Shown: positions 1 to 7,414, numbered from the stretch's first letter. The stretch: DNA of 21,080 nt from Gammaproteobacteria bacterium (GCA_030430515.1 JAUIKX010000014.1:1-21080), one strand, 5' to 3'. Program-made: numbers and translations. The notes: generated from the letters alone by a model not told the origin.

Positions 1-723
1 AGGACGGTGCTTGGTAATGCTGCGCGGGAACCCGAGATCGTCGATCTTGCCCAGTGTCTTAACGCCATGGGTGCGAAGATTTCGGGGCATGGCAGCGACA
101 CCATCACCATTGAAGGGGTGGAGGCGCTGCATGGGACCGATTACCGGGTCATGCCGGATCGTATCGAGGCGGGCACTTACCTCGTGGCGGCTGCGGCGAC
201 CCGGGGCTCAGTGGAGCTGAGCGATGTGCAGCCCGAGACCCTCGGTGCGGCGATCGAGCGGCTCGAAGCGGCGGGCGCCGAAGTGACCCATACGGAAAAC
301 ACCATTCGTCTGGATATGGGCGGGCGGCGGCCCAGGGCCGTCGATATTGAAACGGCGCCTTATCCTGGGTTCCCAACAGACCTGCAGGCGCAGTTCATGG
401 CGATGAATGCGGTCGCAGAAGGCGATTCGACCGTGCATGAAACGATTTTTGAGAATCGCTTCATGCATGTGCAGGAGATGCTCCGGCTCGGGGCCGACAT
501 AGAGCTGAAAGACGCATCGACCGCGATCGTGCACGGCGTGCCCGAACTGAAGGCGGCGCCTGTCATGGCGACTGATCTGCGCGCCTCTTTCAGCCTCGTG
601 CTGGCGGCGCTGGTGGCGGAAGGAACAACTGTCATCGATCGGATTTACCATATCGATCGCGGATACGAGAGAATTGAAGAAAAACTGGGGCAGTTGGGCG
701 CAGACGTCAGTCGCGTCCGTTGA
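1..723 (+). CDS. murA: UDP-N-acetylglucosamine 1-carboxyvinyltransferase MurA, 3' part
   Basis: MurA transfers enolpyruvate from PEP to UDP-GlcNAc, the first committed step of peptidoglycan synthesis in the cytoplasm. The frame is open from base 1 and the 5' end lies outside the window, so about 240 of roughly 420 residues are present. The part seen aligns throughout with the C-terminal half of E. coli MurA: NAAREPEIVD at the start, FPTD with the catalytic-loop Asp (codon 379-381), ENRFMHV, MATDLRAS and the C-terminal DRIYHIDRGYERIE. The PEP-reactive Cys of the N-terminal domain lies outside the window. The GTG at 7 is internal and not the start. hisG follows after 43 bases, as in Pseudomonas. 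The identification is secure. Confidence 0.97.
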   Translation, partial: RTVLGNAAREPEIVDLAQCLNAMGAKISGHGSDTITIEGVEALHGTDYRVMPDRIEAGTYLVAAAATRGSVELSDVQPETLGAAIERLEAAGAEVTHTENTIRLDMGGRRPRAVDIETAPYPGFPTDLQAQFMAMNAVAEGDSTVHETIFENRFMHVQEMLRLGADIELKDASTAIVHGVPELKAAPVMATDLRASFSLVLAALVAEGTTVIDRIYHIDRGYERIEEKLGQLGADVSRVR

Positions 724-766
724 TCGGTCCATTCGTCCCTACCCAACAGGCAGATAAGCAGGAACC

Positions 767-1393
767 ATGAGTCTCACAATCGCGCTCAATCGCGGCCGCA
801 TTCTAAAAGAGTGTTTACCCATGCTGGCTGAAGCCGGTATTGAACCGCTGGAAGACATCGATTCCAGCCGCAAACTGGTGTTCGAAGCGACAGGCGGCCA
901 TAAGCTCATCGTCATGCGGGGCTCTGATGTGCCGACCTACGTGGAGTATGGCGCCGCCGACGTGGGCATCACGGGTAAGGATACGATACTCGAGTATGGG
1001 CGCGATGCGCGCTTCTATGAACGCCTCGACCTCGGGATCGGGCGTTGCAAGCTGATGACGGCGATGCCGGAAGGCGAGGAGATGGGCAACGGTCCGCTGA
1101 CGGTCGGTACCAAGTTCGTCAACATCAGCCGCGCGTATTTCGAAGAGCTCAATCGGCACGTGACTCTTATCCCGCTGGCAGGCGCAATTGAAATTGCCCC
1201 GATCATGGGGCTGGCTGACCTGATCGTCGACATCGTCGATACAGGTAATACGCTCCGCGCCAACGGACTCACAGCGCGCGAAACCATTGCTGATATCAGC
1301 ACCCGACTGATCGTCAATCGCGCGGCTCAGAAAACCCGCTTCGATGACGTGCAGTCGCTCGTTAACAAGCTCCGGGAAGTGGTGGCGGGCTGA
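767..1393 (+). CDS. hisG: ATP phosphoribosyltransferase, short form (HisG-S)
   Basis: HisG condenses ATP and PRPP in the first step of histidine synthesis. The 208 residues hold only the catalytic core (residues 61-72 YGAADVGITGKD; PRPP loop about 152-168, IVDIVDTGNTLRANGL). The roughly 80-residue C-terminal regulatory domain of the long E. coli form (about 299 residues) is absent. Short forms work as a hetero-octamer with HisZ, a histidyl-tRNA-synthetase paralogue that senses histidine, so a hisZ should exist elsewhere in this genome. The ATG at 767 is preceded by AGGA (760-763). The stop shares one base with the hisD start (TGATG), indicating translational coupling. Confidence 0.97.
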   Translation: MSLTIALNRGRILKECLPMLAEAGIEPLEDIDSSRKLVFEATGGHKLIVMRGSDVPTYVEYGAADVGITGKDTILEYGRDARFYERLDLGIGRCKLMTAMPEGEEMGNGPLTVGTKFVNISRAYFEELNRHVTLIPLAGAIEIAPIMGLADLIVDIVDTGNTLRANGLTARETIADISTRLIVNRAAQKTRFDDVQSLVNKLREVVAG

Positions 1394-2691
1394 TGCTGAG
1401 GCGCCTCGACAGCAGGTCTGCAGATTTTCGGCAGGCGCTTGATGCGGTTCTGTCGTTGGAGCTGCGTGAAGACCCGCAGGTGGCGGTGACGGTGCAGGAC
1501 ATCATTGCCCAGGTGCGTGCGCGCGGTGATGAGGCGGTCATGGCGCTCACGCAGAAGTTCGATCGCTGTGAGTTTGCTCAGCCATCTGCCATGGAGGTTG
1601 CGCCGGAAGCGCTGAAAGGTGCGTTTGTGGCGCTGCCGGAGGAGACCCGCAACGCACTTGAGGCCGCCTGTGAGCGTATCCGTGACTACCACAACCGTCA
1701 GGAGACGGAAGACCTGCTCTACGAGGACGGCCAGGGAAACCGCCTGGGCCAGCGATGGACCCCGGTGGACCGTGCCGGAGTCTATGTGCCCGGTGGTCGT
1801 GCGGCTTATCCTTCGAGCGTGCTCATGACGGTTGTACCAGCTCGCTGCGCCGGCGTGCGTGAGGTTGTGCTCGTGGTACCCACGCCAGGTGGTGAACGCA
1901 ATCAGAGTGTGCTCGCAGCAGCCCATGTGGCCGGTGCGGATCGGGTGTTCACCATCGGCGGTGCGCAGGCGGTGGCGGCGCTGGCCTACGGCACCGAGAC
2001 GATTCCCCAGGTCGACAAGATTGTTGGTCCGGGGAACGCGTATGTCGCTGCGGCCAAAAGGCAGGTGTTCGGGCAGGTCGGTATCGACAGCATCGCTGGC
2101 CCTTCCGAGGTGCTGGTCATTGCGGACCGCAGTGCCCCTGCGGAGTGGGTGGCGCTGGACCTGTTCTCCCAGGCAGAGCATGACGAGATGGCTCAGGCGT
2201 TGCTCATCAGCCCAGACCCGGCGGTGCTCGACGCCGTTGAGGGCGCCATGGGGCAGCTGCTCGAAGCGCTGCCTCGCAAAGACATCATTAGAGCGAGCCT
2301 CGAAGCCAGGGGAGCGGCCATTCTCGTGCGGGATATGGAAGAGGCAGCAGAGATCGCCAACCGGGTTGCGGCGGAGCATCTGGAGCTCATGGTGGCTGAG
2401 CCGCAGGAGTTGCTGGCGAGCATCCGCCATGCCGGAGCGATATTCGTTGGCTCTCATACCGCGGAGGTGCTCGGGGATTACGTCGCTGGACCATCCCATG
2501 TGCTGCCCACCTACGGCACCGCGAGGTTTTCGTCGCCCCTTTCAGTCTACGACTTCAAAAAGCGTACCTCGATCATCGATCTGACCGCGAAAGGGGCTTC
2601 GACGCTGGCGGCGACGGCGCAACATCTCGCGGAAACCGAAGGCCTGTCAGCTCATGCGGCAGCGGCGGCAGCGCGCCGGTCCAATTTCTAG
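1393..2691 (+). CDS. hisD: Histidinol dehydrogenase
   Basis: HisD oxidises L-histidinol to L-histidine with two NAD+ in the last two steps of histidine synthesis; it is a zinc enzyme. The length of 432 residues is normal. Zinc ligands are visible by alignment to the E. coli enzyme: Gln260 and His263 (SQAEHDE), Asp362 (GDYVAGPSH) and His421 near the C-terminus. The catalytic Glu328-His329 pair lies in AAEHLE. Other signatures are VPGGRAAYPSSV (132-143) and the glycine-rich VGPGNAYVAAAKR (211-223). It starts on the last base of the hisG stop. No hisC follows: the next gene is on the opposite strand, with its stop only 8 bases away. Confidence 0.98.
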   Translation: MLRRLDSRSADFRQALDAVLSLELREDPQVAVTVQDIIAQVRARGDEAVMALTQKFDRCEFAQPSAMEVAPEALKGAFVALPEETRNALEAACERIRDYHNRQETEDLLYEDGQGNRLGQRWTPVDRAGVYVPGGRAAYPSSVLMTVVPARCAGVREVVLVVPTPGGERNQSVLAAAHVAGADRVFTIGGAQAVAALAYGTETIPQVDKIVGPGNAYVAAAKRQVFGQVGIDSIAGPSEVLVIADRSAPAEWVALDLFSQAEHDEMAQALLISPDPAVLDAVEGAMGQLLEALPRKDIIRASLEARGAAILVRDMEEAAEIANRVAAEHLELMVAEPQELLASIRHAGAIFVGSHTAEVLGDYVAGPSHVLPTYGTARFSSPLSVYDFKKRTSIIDLTAKGASTLAATAQHLAETEGLSAHAAAAAARRSNF

Positions 2692-2699
2692 CACGAGCC

Positions 2700-3758
2700 T
2701 CAGCTCTGTGCCGGCCGCTCACCTGCGGAAACGCTGACTTCGACGAGTTGCCCGCGCCGTTCCAGGGCGAGATGCAGAGTCTCCCCTGGTGCGAAATCAG
2801 CAACGATGCGGCTGAAACTCTGCGTGTCATGTACCGGAATACCGTCGATGGCGACGATGATGTCGCCCGGCTGCAGGCCCGCCCGTGCCGCAGGCCCATC
2901 GGGCAGAATGCCGGCAATCTGCAGCCCCATGTTGTCCTGAACCGTCTCGGCGGAAACTTCCACACCCAGCCATCCCCGCCGAACGCGGCCGCTCTCCACG
3001 ATCTGAGTGAGCACGGAAAGCGCGAGGTCGGATGGGATGGCGAAACCGATCCCTTGAGAGCCTCCGGAGCGGGAAAAGATCATGGTATTGATGCCGATCA
3101 GCGCGCCATCCTCATCGATCAGCGCACCACCTGAGTTGCCCGGATTGATCGCCGCATCGGTCTGGATGAAATCGTCGTAGGGGCTCGCGCTCACGCCGGC
3201 GCGGCTGGTGGCGCTGATGATGCCCTGGGAGACGGTCTGGCCGATGCCGAACGGGTTGCCGATGGCCAATGCGATGTCGCCCACCCGTACGTCGGCAGAC
3301 CGGGCGATGGATATCGGCGGCAGGCCGTTGCCGTTGACCTTGATCACTGCGAGGTCTGTTTCCGGGTCGCGGCCGATGACCGTTGCGGAAGTCGCCTGAC
3401 CATTCGCCAGCGCGACGATGATTTCATCTGCTTCCTTGATGACGTGATCATTGGTCAGCACGTAGCCATCGGGATGTACCACCACGCCAGAGCCGAGGGA
3501 GCTTTCCTGCCGGCCGGCGAGGCGGTCACGGAATTGCTCGCACCACTGCCGGTATCTGGGAAGGTCGCAGATCGGCGGGCGCACAGACTTACTCGAATAG
3601 ATGCTGACGACGGAAGGTGCGGCCCGTCCGACGGCATCCGAGTAGCCGCTGCCCGTTTCTTCGCGGTTCAGCCAGAAAGCGGCGATACCGCCAACAACGA
3701 TGCCGACCAGGGCCGGCAACAGCAGGTAACGTAATGAGGAGTGCATGGAGGATTGCAT
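2700..3758 (-). CDS. degS: DegS/AlgW-type membrane-anchored periplasmic serine protease
   Basis: Trypsin-like HtrA protease with one PDZ domain. In this family DegS/AlgW senses misfolded outer-membrane proteins through PDZ and cuts the anti-sigma factor (RseA/MucA), releasing the envelope-stress sigma factor. The protein has 352 residues. There is one N-terminal membrane segment (about 10-30). The triad is His105 (LTNDHVI), Asp135 (ETDLAVI) and Ser209 (NPGNSGGA), with a single PDZ domain at about 262-345. One PDZ and no cleavable signal favour DegS/AlgW over DegP. Cys64 and Cys73 sit in the linker after the membrane segment. A second in-frame Met lies at codon 5; I chose the first because GGA stands 6 bases upstream. 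Only 33 bases separate its start from zapE, so the divergent promoters must lie very close or overlap. Confidence 0.93.
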   Translation of the reverse strand: MQSSMHSSLRYLLLPALVGIVVGGIAAFWLNREETGSGYSDAVGRAAPSVVSIYSSKSVRPPICDLPRYRQWCEQFRDRLAGRQESSLGSGVVVHPDGYVLTNDHVIKEADEIIVALANGQATSATVIGRDPETDLAVIKVNGNGLPPISIARSADVRVGDIALAIGNPFGIGQTVSQGIISATSRAGVSASPYDDFIQTDAAINPGNSGGALIDEDGALIGINTMIFSRSGGSQGIGFAIPSDLALSVLTQIVESGRVRRGWLGVEVSAETVQDNMGLQIAGILPDGPAARAGLQPGDIIVAIDGIPVHDTQSFSRIVADFAPGETLHLALERRGQLVEVSVSAGERPAQS

Positions 3759-3791
3759 AGAAGTCCATATTGTCGGAAAGTCTGCCGCCCT

Positions 3792-4877
3792 ATGCGACCC
3801 CTACAACGATACGAAGCCGCGCTCGAAGGCGGCGAGATTACACCAGACGACCTGCAGCGTCGTGTCATGACGCTGCTCGACGACCTCTTCGGGCGGCTCC
3901 ACGAACAGACTGCCGGCAGTCTGTTCGGTCGGGTGAAGTCGCTTTTCTCAGCTCAGGCGCATGTGCGTGGGCTGTATCTGTGGGGTGGCGTTGGGCGTGG
4001 CAAAACCATGCTGATGGATCTCTTCTGTGAATGTCTGGACGAATCAGAGCGCCAGCGGATGCACTTCCATCGTTTCATGCAGCGTGTGCACAATGAGCTG
4101 ACCACACTCAAAGGCACGGCCAATCCGCTGCATAAAGTGGCGGACCGCCTGATCGCGGAGGGTCGTGTGATCTGCTTCGATGAGTTTTTCGTGTCCGATA
4201 TTGGCGATGCGATGATTCTGGGCGAGGTGTTCGCAGCGCTCTTCGAACGTGGCGCGGTGCTGGTGGCCACCTCCAATGTGGAACCGGCCAACCTATACGC
4301 TAACGGGCTGCAGCGCAGCCGCTTTCTGCCGGCTATCGACCTGCTCTACGAGCATACCGAGGTCTACCACGTAGACGGTGATACCGACTATCGGCTGCGG
4401 GTGCTGGAGAAAGCGGAGCTTTACCATCATCCGCTGGACGATGCGGCTGTGACCTCGCTTGCGCGGAGCTTCGATGCGTTGTGTGTAGAGCAGCCGCAGA
4501 TTGATCAGACGATTGAGATTCTGGGAAGAGAGATACGCGCCGCCCGCCTGGCGGACGATGTGGCCTGGTTCGAGTTCTCCGAGCTGTGCGAAGGCCCCCG
4601 CAGCCAGAACGATTACATAGAACTTGCCCGGGAGTTCCATACGGTTCTGCTGGCCAATGTGCCGGTCATGACCACCCGCAATGAAGATGCGGCGCGCCGG
4701 TTCATCAGCCTTGTGGACGAGTTCTACGACCGTTCCGTGAAGCTCATCATCTCGGCAGCGGCGCCGATCCAGGGTCTGTACGATGGCGAGCGGCTGACAT
4801 TCGAATTCGAACGCACCCGCTCGCGGCTTCTGGAAATGCAGTCAAAGGACTACCTCGCGCGCATCCACAAAGCCTGA
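3792..4877 (+). CDS. zapE: Cell division protein ZapE (AFG1-like ATPase)
   Basis: ZapE is an AFG1/LACE1-family P-loop ATPase. In E. coli it binds FtsZ and promotes Z-ring disassembly during constriction, mainly under heat or low oxygen. The protein has 361 residues. Walker A is GGVGRGKT (65-72) and Walker B is ICFDEFF (127-133), followed by the family signature VATSN and YxNGLQRxRFLPAI. The C-terminal region matches E. coli ZapE (RRFISLVDEFYDR, FEFERTRSRLLEMQS). The frame opens upstream at 3741, but that start would run into the divergent degS gene. MRPLQRYEAAL from the ATG at 3792 matches the family N-terminus, so I chose it. No strong Shine-Dalgarno is visible. Its stop converges with that of the Rieske gene, 8 bases apart. 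Confidence 0.95.
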   Translation: MRPLQRYEAALEGGEITPDDLQRRVMTLLDDLFGRLHEQTAGSLFGRVKSLFSAQAHVRGLYLWGGVGRGKTMLMDLFCECLDESERQRMHFHRFMQRVHNELTTLKGTANPLHKVADRLIAEGRVICFDEFFVSDIGDAMILGEVFAALFERGAVLVATSNVEPANLYANGLQRSRFLPAIDLLYEHTEVYHVDGDTDYRLRVLEKAELYHHPLDDAAVTSLARSFDALCVEQPQIDQTIEILGREIRAARLADDVAWFEFSELCEGPRSQNDYIELAREFHTVLLANVPVMTTRNEDAARRFISLVDEFYDRSVKLIISAAAPIQGLYDGERLTFEFERTRSRLLEMQSKDYLARIHKA

Positions 4878-4885
4878 TGCACGCC

Positions 4886-6172
4886 TCAGCCGGCTGAAAC
4901 GTTGGAACCTATGAGGTCCAGTCTCGGCTCGTTCGGTGCAAGCCACTCGTCGCCGATGACCTGTGCGACCCGAAGCTCTTCAGGAATGTTGTCGATGCCG
5001 ATCATTCGATCCGCCCACTGGTTCCAGTGGTAGATGCGTGCCTCCTGATAGCTGAGCGGTACGCCTTCGAAGCCGTCAGATTCCATGGCTTTCTGGATCC
5101 AGGCGCCGAACTGGGTGTCTTCCTGCAGCACCTGGTTGAGCTCGGAGCCGTCAGGCGTGGTCCAGACGTTATTCAGCTCCTCGGGCGGGCTGCCGCCTTC
5201 ACCTGCACCGTGGTACATGGTCCATACCTCGAAGCGGCAGCTGTTGATGCCGGTCGGCCAGAACAGCAGCGGTGGAATGGTCTGATCGCTGAGCGGCGAG
5301 ACCCAGTTGGGGAACACGCCGTACGATTGCGTGCACGTGCGGCCGATCTCGCTCACGGTATCGATTCTTGGGAATGCCGCGCGATCCATGGCGCTCTGCG
5401 GCTTGTTGTCGATGATCTTGTTGGGTGCCACCATGCGGCCGTGGCCGTTGGCATAGAACACATTGACGTTGCGGCGATCGTCGAGCACTGGTGCGACTGT
5501 CGTGGGGTGGATGCTGCGCACATGGTAGACCTCGGTATTTGCCTCCATGGCCACTTTCCAGTTGCACTGCAGGTCGAACGCCTGCCGGCTCACCAGCCGG
5601 CAGTTTTCGAACTGAAACTCCCGCCACTCTTCAGCCACCGGGCCGAGCCAATCCAGAAGCGATACCGCATTGTCGTCGAAATTGACGAAAATCAGGTTGC
5701 CGAAACGTTCGCAGCGAACGGGCTTCAGGCCCCTGCAGGAAAAGTCCAGGCCGGTGAAATCCTCTGCATCCCGCACGGCAAGCAGGTCGCCGTTCAGGTC
5801 GTAGCTCCAGCCGTGATACTTGCAGGTCAGTCTGCTGCGCTTGCCTGACGCTTCGGTCACGACCGGGGCGCCGCGATGCCGGCAGGTGTTGTAGAAGGCG
5901 CCGGTGTTGCCGTCGTTGTCGTGAACCAGGATGAGCGGCTGGCCCGTGTTGTCCCAGAGTTTGAAGCAACCGGGCTCGGGAATTTCGTCGATATGACCGG
6001 CGAACAGCCATGCCTTGCGCCAGATATGAGCCTTTTCAAGCTCGTAGAACCTCGGGTCGACATAGCGGCCGGCGGGGATGTCGGGCAGCTTCGGAAAGCC
6101 CTCAGGCGGTGCGGTTCGCGCGGCTTCGAACTCCATCAACAGCCGCAGGTTGTCTATGTCTTTCTGCTCCAT
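4886..6172 (-). CDS. Rieske-type aromatic ring-hydroxylating oxygenase, alpha subunit, substrate unknown
   Basis: Terminal oxygenase component of a Rieske non-haem iron oxygenase; the family uses NAD(P)H-derived electrons and O2 to hydroxylate or demethylate aromatic or other small organic substrates. In the 428 residues the [2Fe-2S] ligands are Cys97-X-His99 and Cys117-X2-His120, 17 residues apart. The mononuclear iron site is His217 and His222 in N212-T-E214-V-Y-H-V-R-S-I-H, with Asp352 (LQEDTQF) the likely third ligand. Glu214 takes the place of the bridging Asp of naphthalene dioxygenase. No beta subunit, ferredoxin or reductase gene is in the window, so its redox partner must be encoded elsewhere. 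An excellent ribosome site, AGGAGG (6184-6179), shares its first base with the stop of the upstream tetR gene, which implies one coupled transcript. The substrate cannot be read from sequence. Confidence 0.93.
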   Translation of the reverse strand: MEQKDIDNLRLLMEFEAARTAPPEGFPKLPDIPAGRYVDPRFYELEKAHIWRKAWLFAGHIDEIPEPGCFKLWDNTGQPLILVHDNDGNTGAFYNTCRHRGAPVVTEASGKRSRLTCKYHGWSYDLNGDLLAVRDAEDFTGLDFSCRGLKPVRCERFGNLIFVNFDDNAVSLLDWLGPVAEEWREFQFENCRLVSRQAFDLQCNWKVAMEANTEVYHVRSIHPTTVAPVLDDRRNVNVFYANGHGRMVAPNKIIDNKPQSAMDRAAFPRIDTVSEIGRTCTQSYGVFPNWVSPLSDQTIPPLLFWPTGINSCRFEVWTMYHGAGEGGSPPEELNNVWTTPDGSELNQVLQEDTQFGAWIQKAMESDGFEGVPLSYQEARIYHWNQWADRMIGIDNIPEELRVAQVIGDEWLAPNEPRLDLIGSNVSAG

Positions 6173-6177
6173 CTTGA

Positions 6178-6184
6178 TCCTCCT
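6178..6184 (-). promoter_or_regulatory. Strong Shine-Dalgarno of the Rieske oxygenase gene
   Basis: AGGAGGA reads on the minus strand from 6184 to 6178, six bases before the ATG at 6172. Its first A is the last base of the tetR stop codon, so ribosomes ending tetR stop directly on it. Confidence 0.75.
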
Positions 6185-6777
6185 CAGAAATGGCTCGCTG
6201 TTTTCAGCAGATGGTCGAGGCCAGCCATGGACTGGCTTCGAAACTGTTCGGGTTCGACGATGCCTTTGGTGAGCAGCACGATCATGCCCCAGCTCTGGGC
6301 CACGATCTGCTTTGCCAGTGCATCAGTGTCGGTATCGGTGGCAAGCAGAGTGGTTTCTGCGGCCAATTGCGCGCGGGTGAACCTCACAGCATCGCGCATC
6401 AGCATGGCGACCAGCGGGTGGTCGTTATCCGCCTGCATGAGAGAGATCGTCATGGCCCTCGCATATGCAGGGTTGGTCAGAACCTGATCGATTGCCGCCA
6501 GCCGGCTGGCGCGGATCGATGCAAACCCGGGGGCGATGCTCGGCGACAGGTCGCGATAGTCGGCGATGACCTCTCCGATGGCTGCCAGAAGCAACTCATC
6601 TTTACTGCCGAAGGTGTTGTAGAGGGTTTTCTTGACGACCCCTGCACGCTCGGCCACCGCGTTCATGGTGACGCAGTCAAATCCCTGCTCGGTGAGCAGT
6701 TCGCGCGTGGCGGCGAGCATTGCTTCGCGCCGCTGCGCAATCATGGGTGAGTTGTAGCTGCGAGCAGCGATCGACAT
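6184..6777 (-). CDS. TetR/AcrR-family transcriptional regulator
   Basis: Predicted one-component repressor of 197 residues. The N-terminal helix-turn-helix spans about residues 20-66 (TRELLTEQGFDCVTMNAVAERAGVV region, then KKTLYNTFGSKDELL), a typical TetR arrangement; the rest is an unclassified ligand-binding domain. The frame is open upstream beyond 6900, but the ATG at 6777 has GAGGGG (6789-6784) six bases before it, and the earlier stretch holds the palindromes and the divergent rplM promoter. The Rieske oxygenase follows after 11 bases on the same strand. The regulator most likely controls itself and the oxygenase through the upstream palindromes, with an oxygenase substrate or product as ligand; that is inference. 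Confidence 0.92.
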   Translation of the reverse strand: MSIAARSYNSPMIAQRREAMLAATRELLTEQGFDCVTMNAVAERAGVVKKTLYNTFGSKDELLLAAIGEVIADYRDLSPSIAPGFASIRASRLAAIDQVLTNPAYARAMTISLMQADNDHPLVAMLMRDAVRFTRAQLAAETTLLATDTDTDALAKQIVAQSWGMIVLLTKGIVEPEQFRSQSMAGLDHLLKTASHF

Positions 6778-6794
6778 GATGTTCCCCTCGTCGG

Positions 6795-6821
6795 TTACCG
6801 TGTTTAAAACGTACACGGTAA
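6795..6821. promoter_or_regulatory. Palindrome upstream of tetR, probable operator
   Basis: A perfect inverted repeat: TTACCGTGT (6795-6803), nine bases, then ACACGGTAA (6813-6821). It ends 17 bases before the tetR start codon, where a self-repressing TetR protein would bind. No convincing -35/-10 pair for tetR could be assigned around it. The repeat is seen directly; the role is inferred. Confidence 0.6.
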
Positions 6822-6823
6822 AC

Positions 6824-6839
6824 TTACACCTGAGTGTAA
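6824..6839. promoter_or_regulatory. Second palindrome beside the first, possible operator
   Basis: TTACAC (6824-6829), four bases, then GTGTAA (6834-6839). It lies two bases beyond the larger palindrome. A second site for the same regulator is possible. On the minus strand its far edge provides TTTACA (6840-6835), a fair -35 hexamer, but no good -10 follows at normal spacing. Confidence 0.45.
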
Positions 6840-6845
6840 AGCTGG

Positions 6846-6894
6846 CGGGCACCGTCAGGCAATACCTCGGGTTTTCAGCATGAAGCGGTGCCCG
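6846..6894. repeat. Inverted repeat with 9-base arms and a 31-base loop between tetR and rplM
   Basis: CGGGCACCG (6846-6854) and CGGTGCCCG (6886-6894) are perfect reverse complements. No run of T follows on either side, so it is not a normal terminator. Its place between two divergent genes would suit a second protein-binding site or a leftover from an insertion event. The function is unknown. Confidence 0.5.
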
Positions 6895-6907
6895 GCGGTA
6901 AATGCTG

Positions 6908-6936
6908 TTGTAAACTACCTGCGCCTCCTCTATCAT
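6908..6936 (+). promoter_or_regulatory. Predicted sigma-70 promoter of rplM-rpsI
   Basis: TTGTAA (6908-6913) and TATCAT (6931-6936) are separated by exactly 17 bases. Each matches the consensus hexamer at most positions. Transcription would start near 6943, giving a short leader of about 27 bases before rplM. Confidence 0.6.
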
Positions 6937-6952
6937 CCGCGCTCCCAAAATC

Positions 6953-6960
6953 AGGGGTGG
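6953..6960 (+). promoter_or_regulatory. Shine-Dalgarno that fixes the TTG start of rplM
   Basis: AGGGGTGG lies nine bases before the TTG at 6970. There is no ATG or GTG in frame nearby, so this site supports the unusual start. Confidence 0.65.
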
Positions 6961-6969
6961 TAACGCACC

Positions 6970-7401
6970 TTGAAAACTGTCAGCACAAAACCGCATGAAG
7001 TTCGCCGCGACTGGGTGGTGATCGACGCCGAGAACCTGGTCCTAGGGCGGCTGGCGACGGAAGTTGCCCGTCGGTTGCGAGGTAAGCACAAGCCAGAATA
7101 CACGCCGCACGTGGACACCGGTGACTACGTTATCGTCATCAACGCCGCAAAAGTGCGAGCCACCGGCAACAAAGAAACCGATAAGGTTTACTATCGGCAT
7201 ACCGGCTATCCCGGCGGCATCAAGGGCACGAGCCTCGGCCGCATGCGGGAGACCTATCCCGAGCGCATCATCGAGTCAGCGGTCAAAGGTATGTTGCCGA
7301 AAGGCCCTCTGGGTCGTGACATGTACCGCAAGCTGCGCGTTTACCCGGGTGCCGAGCATCCGCATACTGCGCAGCAGCCACAGGCACTGGAGCTCGCCTG
7401 A
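6970..7401 (+). CDS. rplM: 50S ribosomal protein L13
   Basis: L13 is an early-assembly protein of the large ribosomal subunit that binds 23S rRNA. The 143 residues match E. coli L13 (142) from end to end: MKTVSTKP at the N-terminus, LGRLATEVARRLRGKHKPEY, HVDTGDYVIVINA, DKVYYRHTGYPGG, VKGMLPKGPLGR, and AQQPQ near the C-terminus. The start codon is TTG; the second and third residues (Lys-Thr) match E. coli, so the start is not in doubt even though it is rare for a highly expressed essential gene. rpsI follows after 77 bases, the usual pair. A short promoter-to-start leader suits ribosomal protein expression. Confidence 0.98.
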   Translation: MKTVSTKPHEVRRDWVVIDAENLVLGRLATEVARRLRGKHKPEYTPHVDTGDYVIVINAAKVRATGNKETDKVYYRHTGYPGGIKGTSLGRMRETYPERIIESAVKGMLPKGPLGRDMYRKLRVYPGAEHPHTAQQPQALELA

Positions 7402-7414
7402 GCGAACCAGCTTC

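Noticed and set aside
1327..2499. 390-codon minus-strand open frame
   Set aside because: It lies opposite hisD; its composition (many His and Arg) is typical of antisense shadow frames in GC-rich genes and it resembles no family.
3741..3791. Earlier ATG for zapE at 3741
   Set aside because: It would overlap the divergent degS-like start; the family N-terminus begins at 3792.
4887..4896. Perfect palindrome CAGCCGGCTG at the end of the Rieske gene
   Set aside because: Short, GC-rich and within the final codons; no T-run and expected by chance at this base composition.
5027..5848. 273-codon plus-strand open frame
   Set aside because: It is antisense to the Rieske oxygenase, whose ligands and conserved motifs prove the minus strand is coding.
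6778..6996. N-terminal extension of the TetR regulator
   Set aside because: It would run through the palindromes, the rplM promoter and the rplM start; the ATG at 6777 has a good ribosome site.
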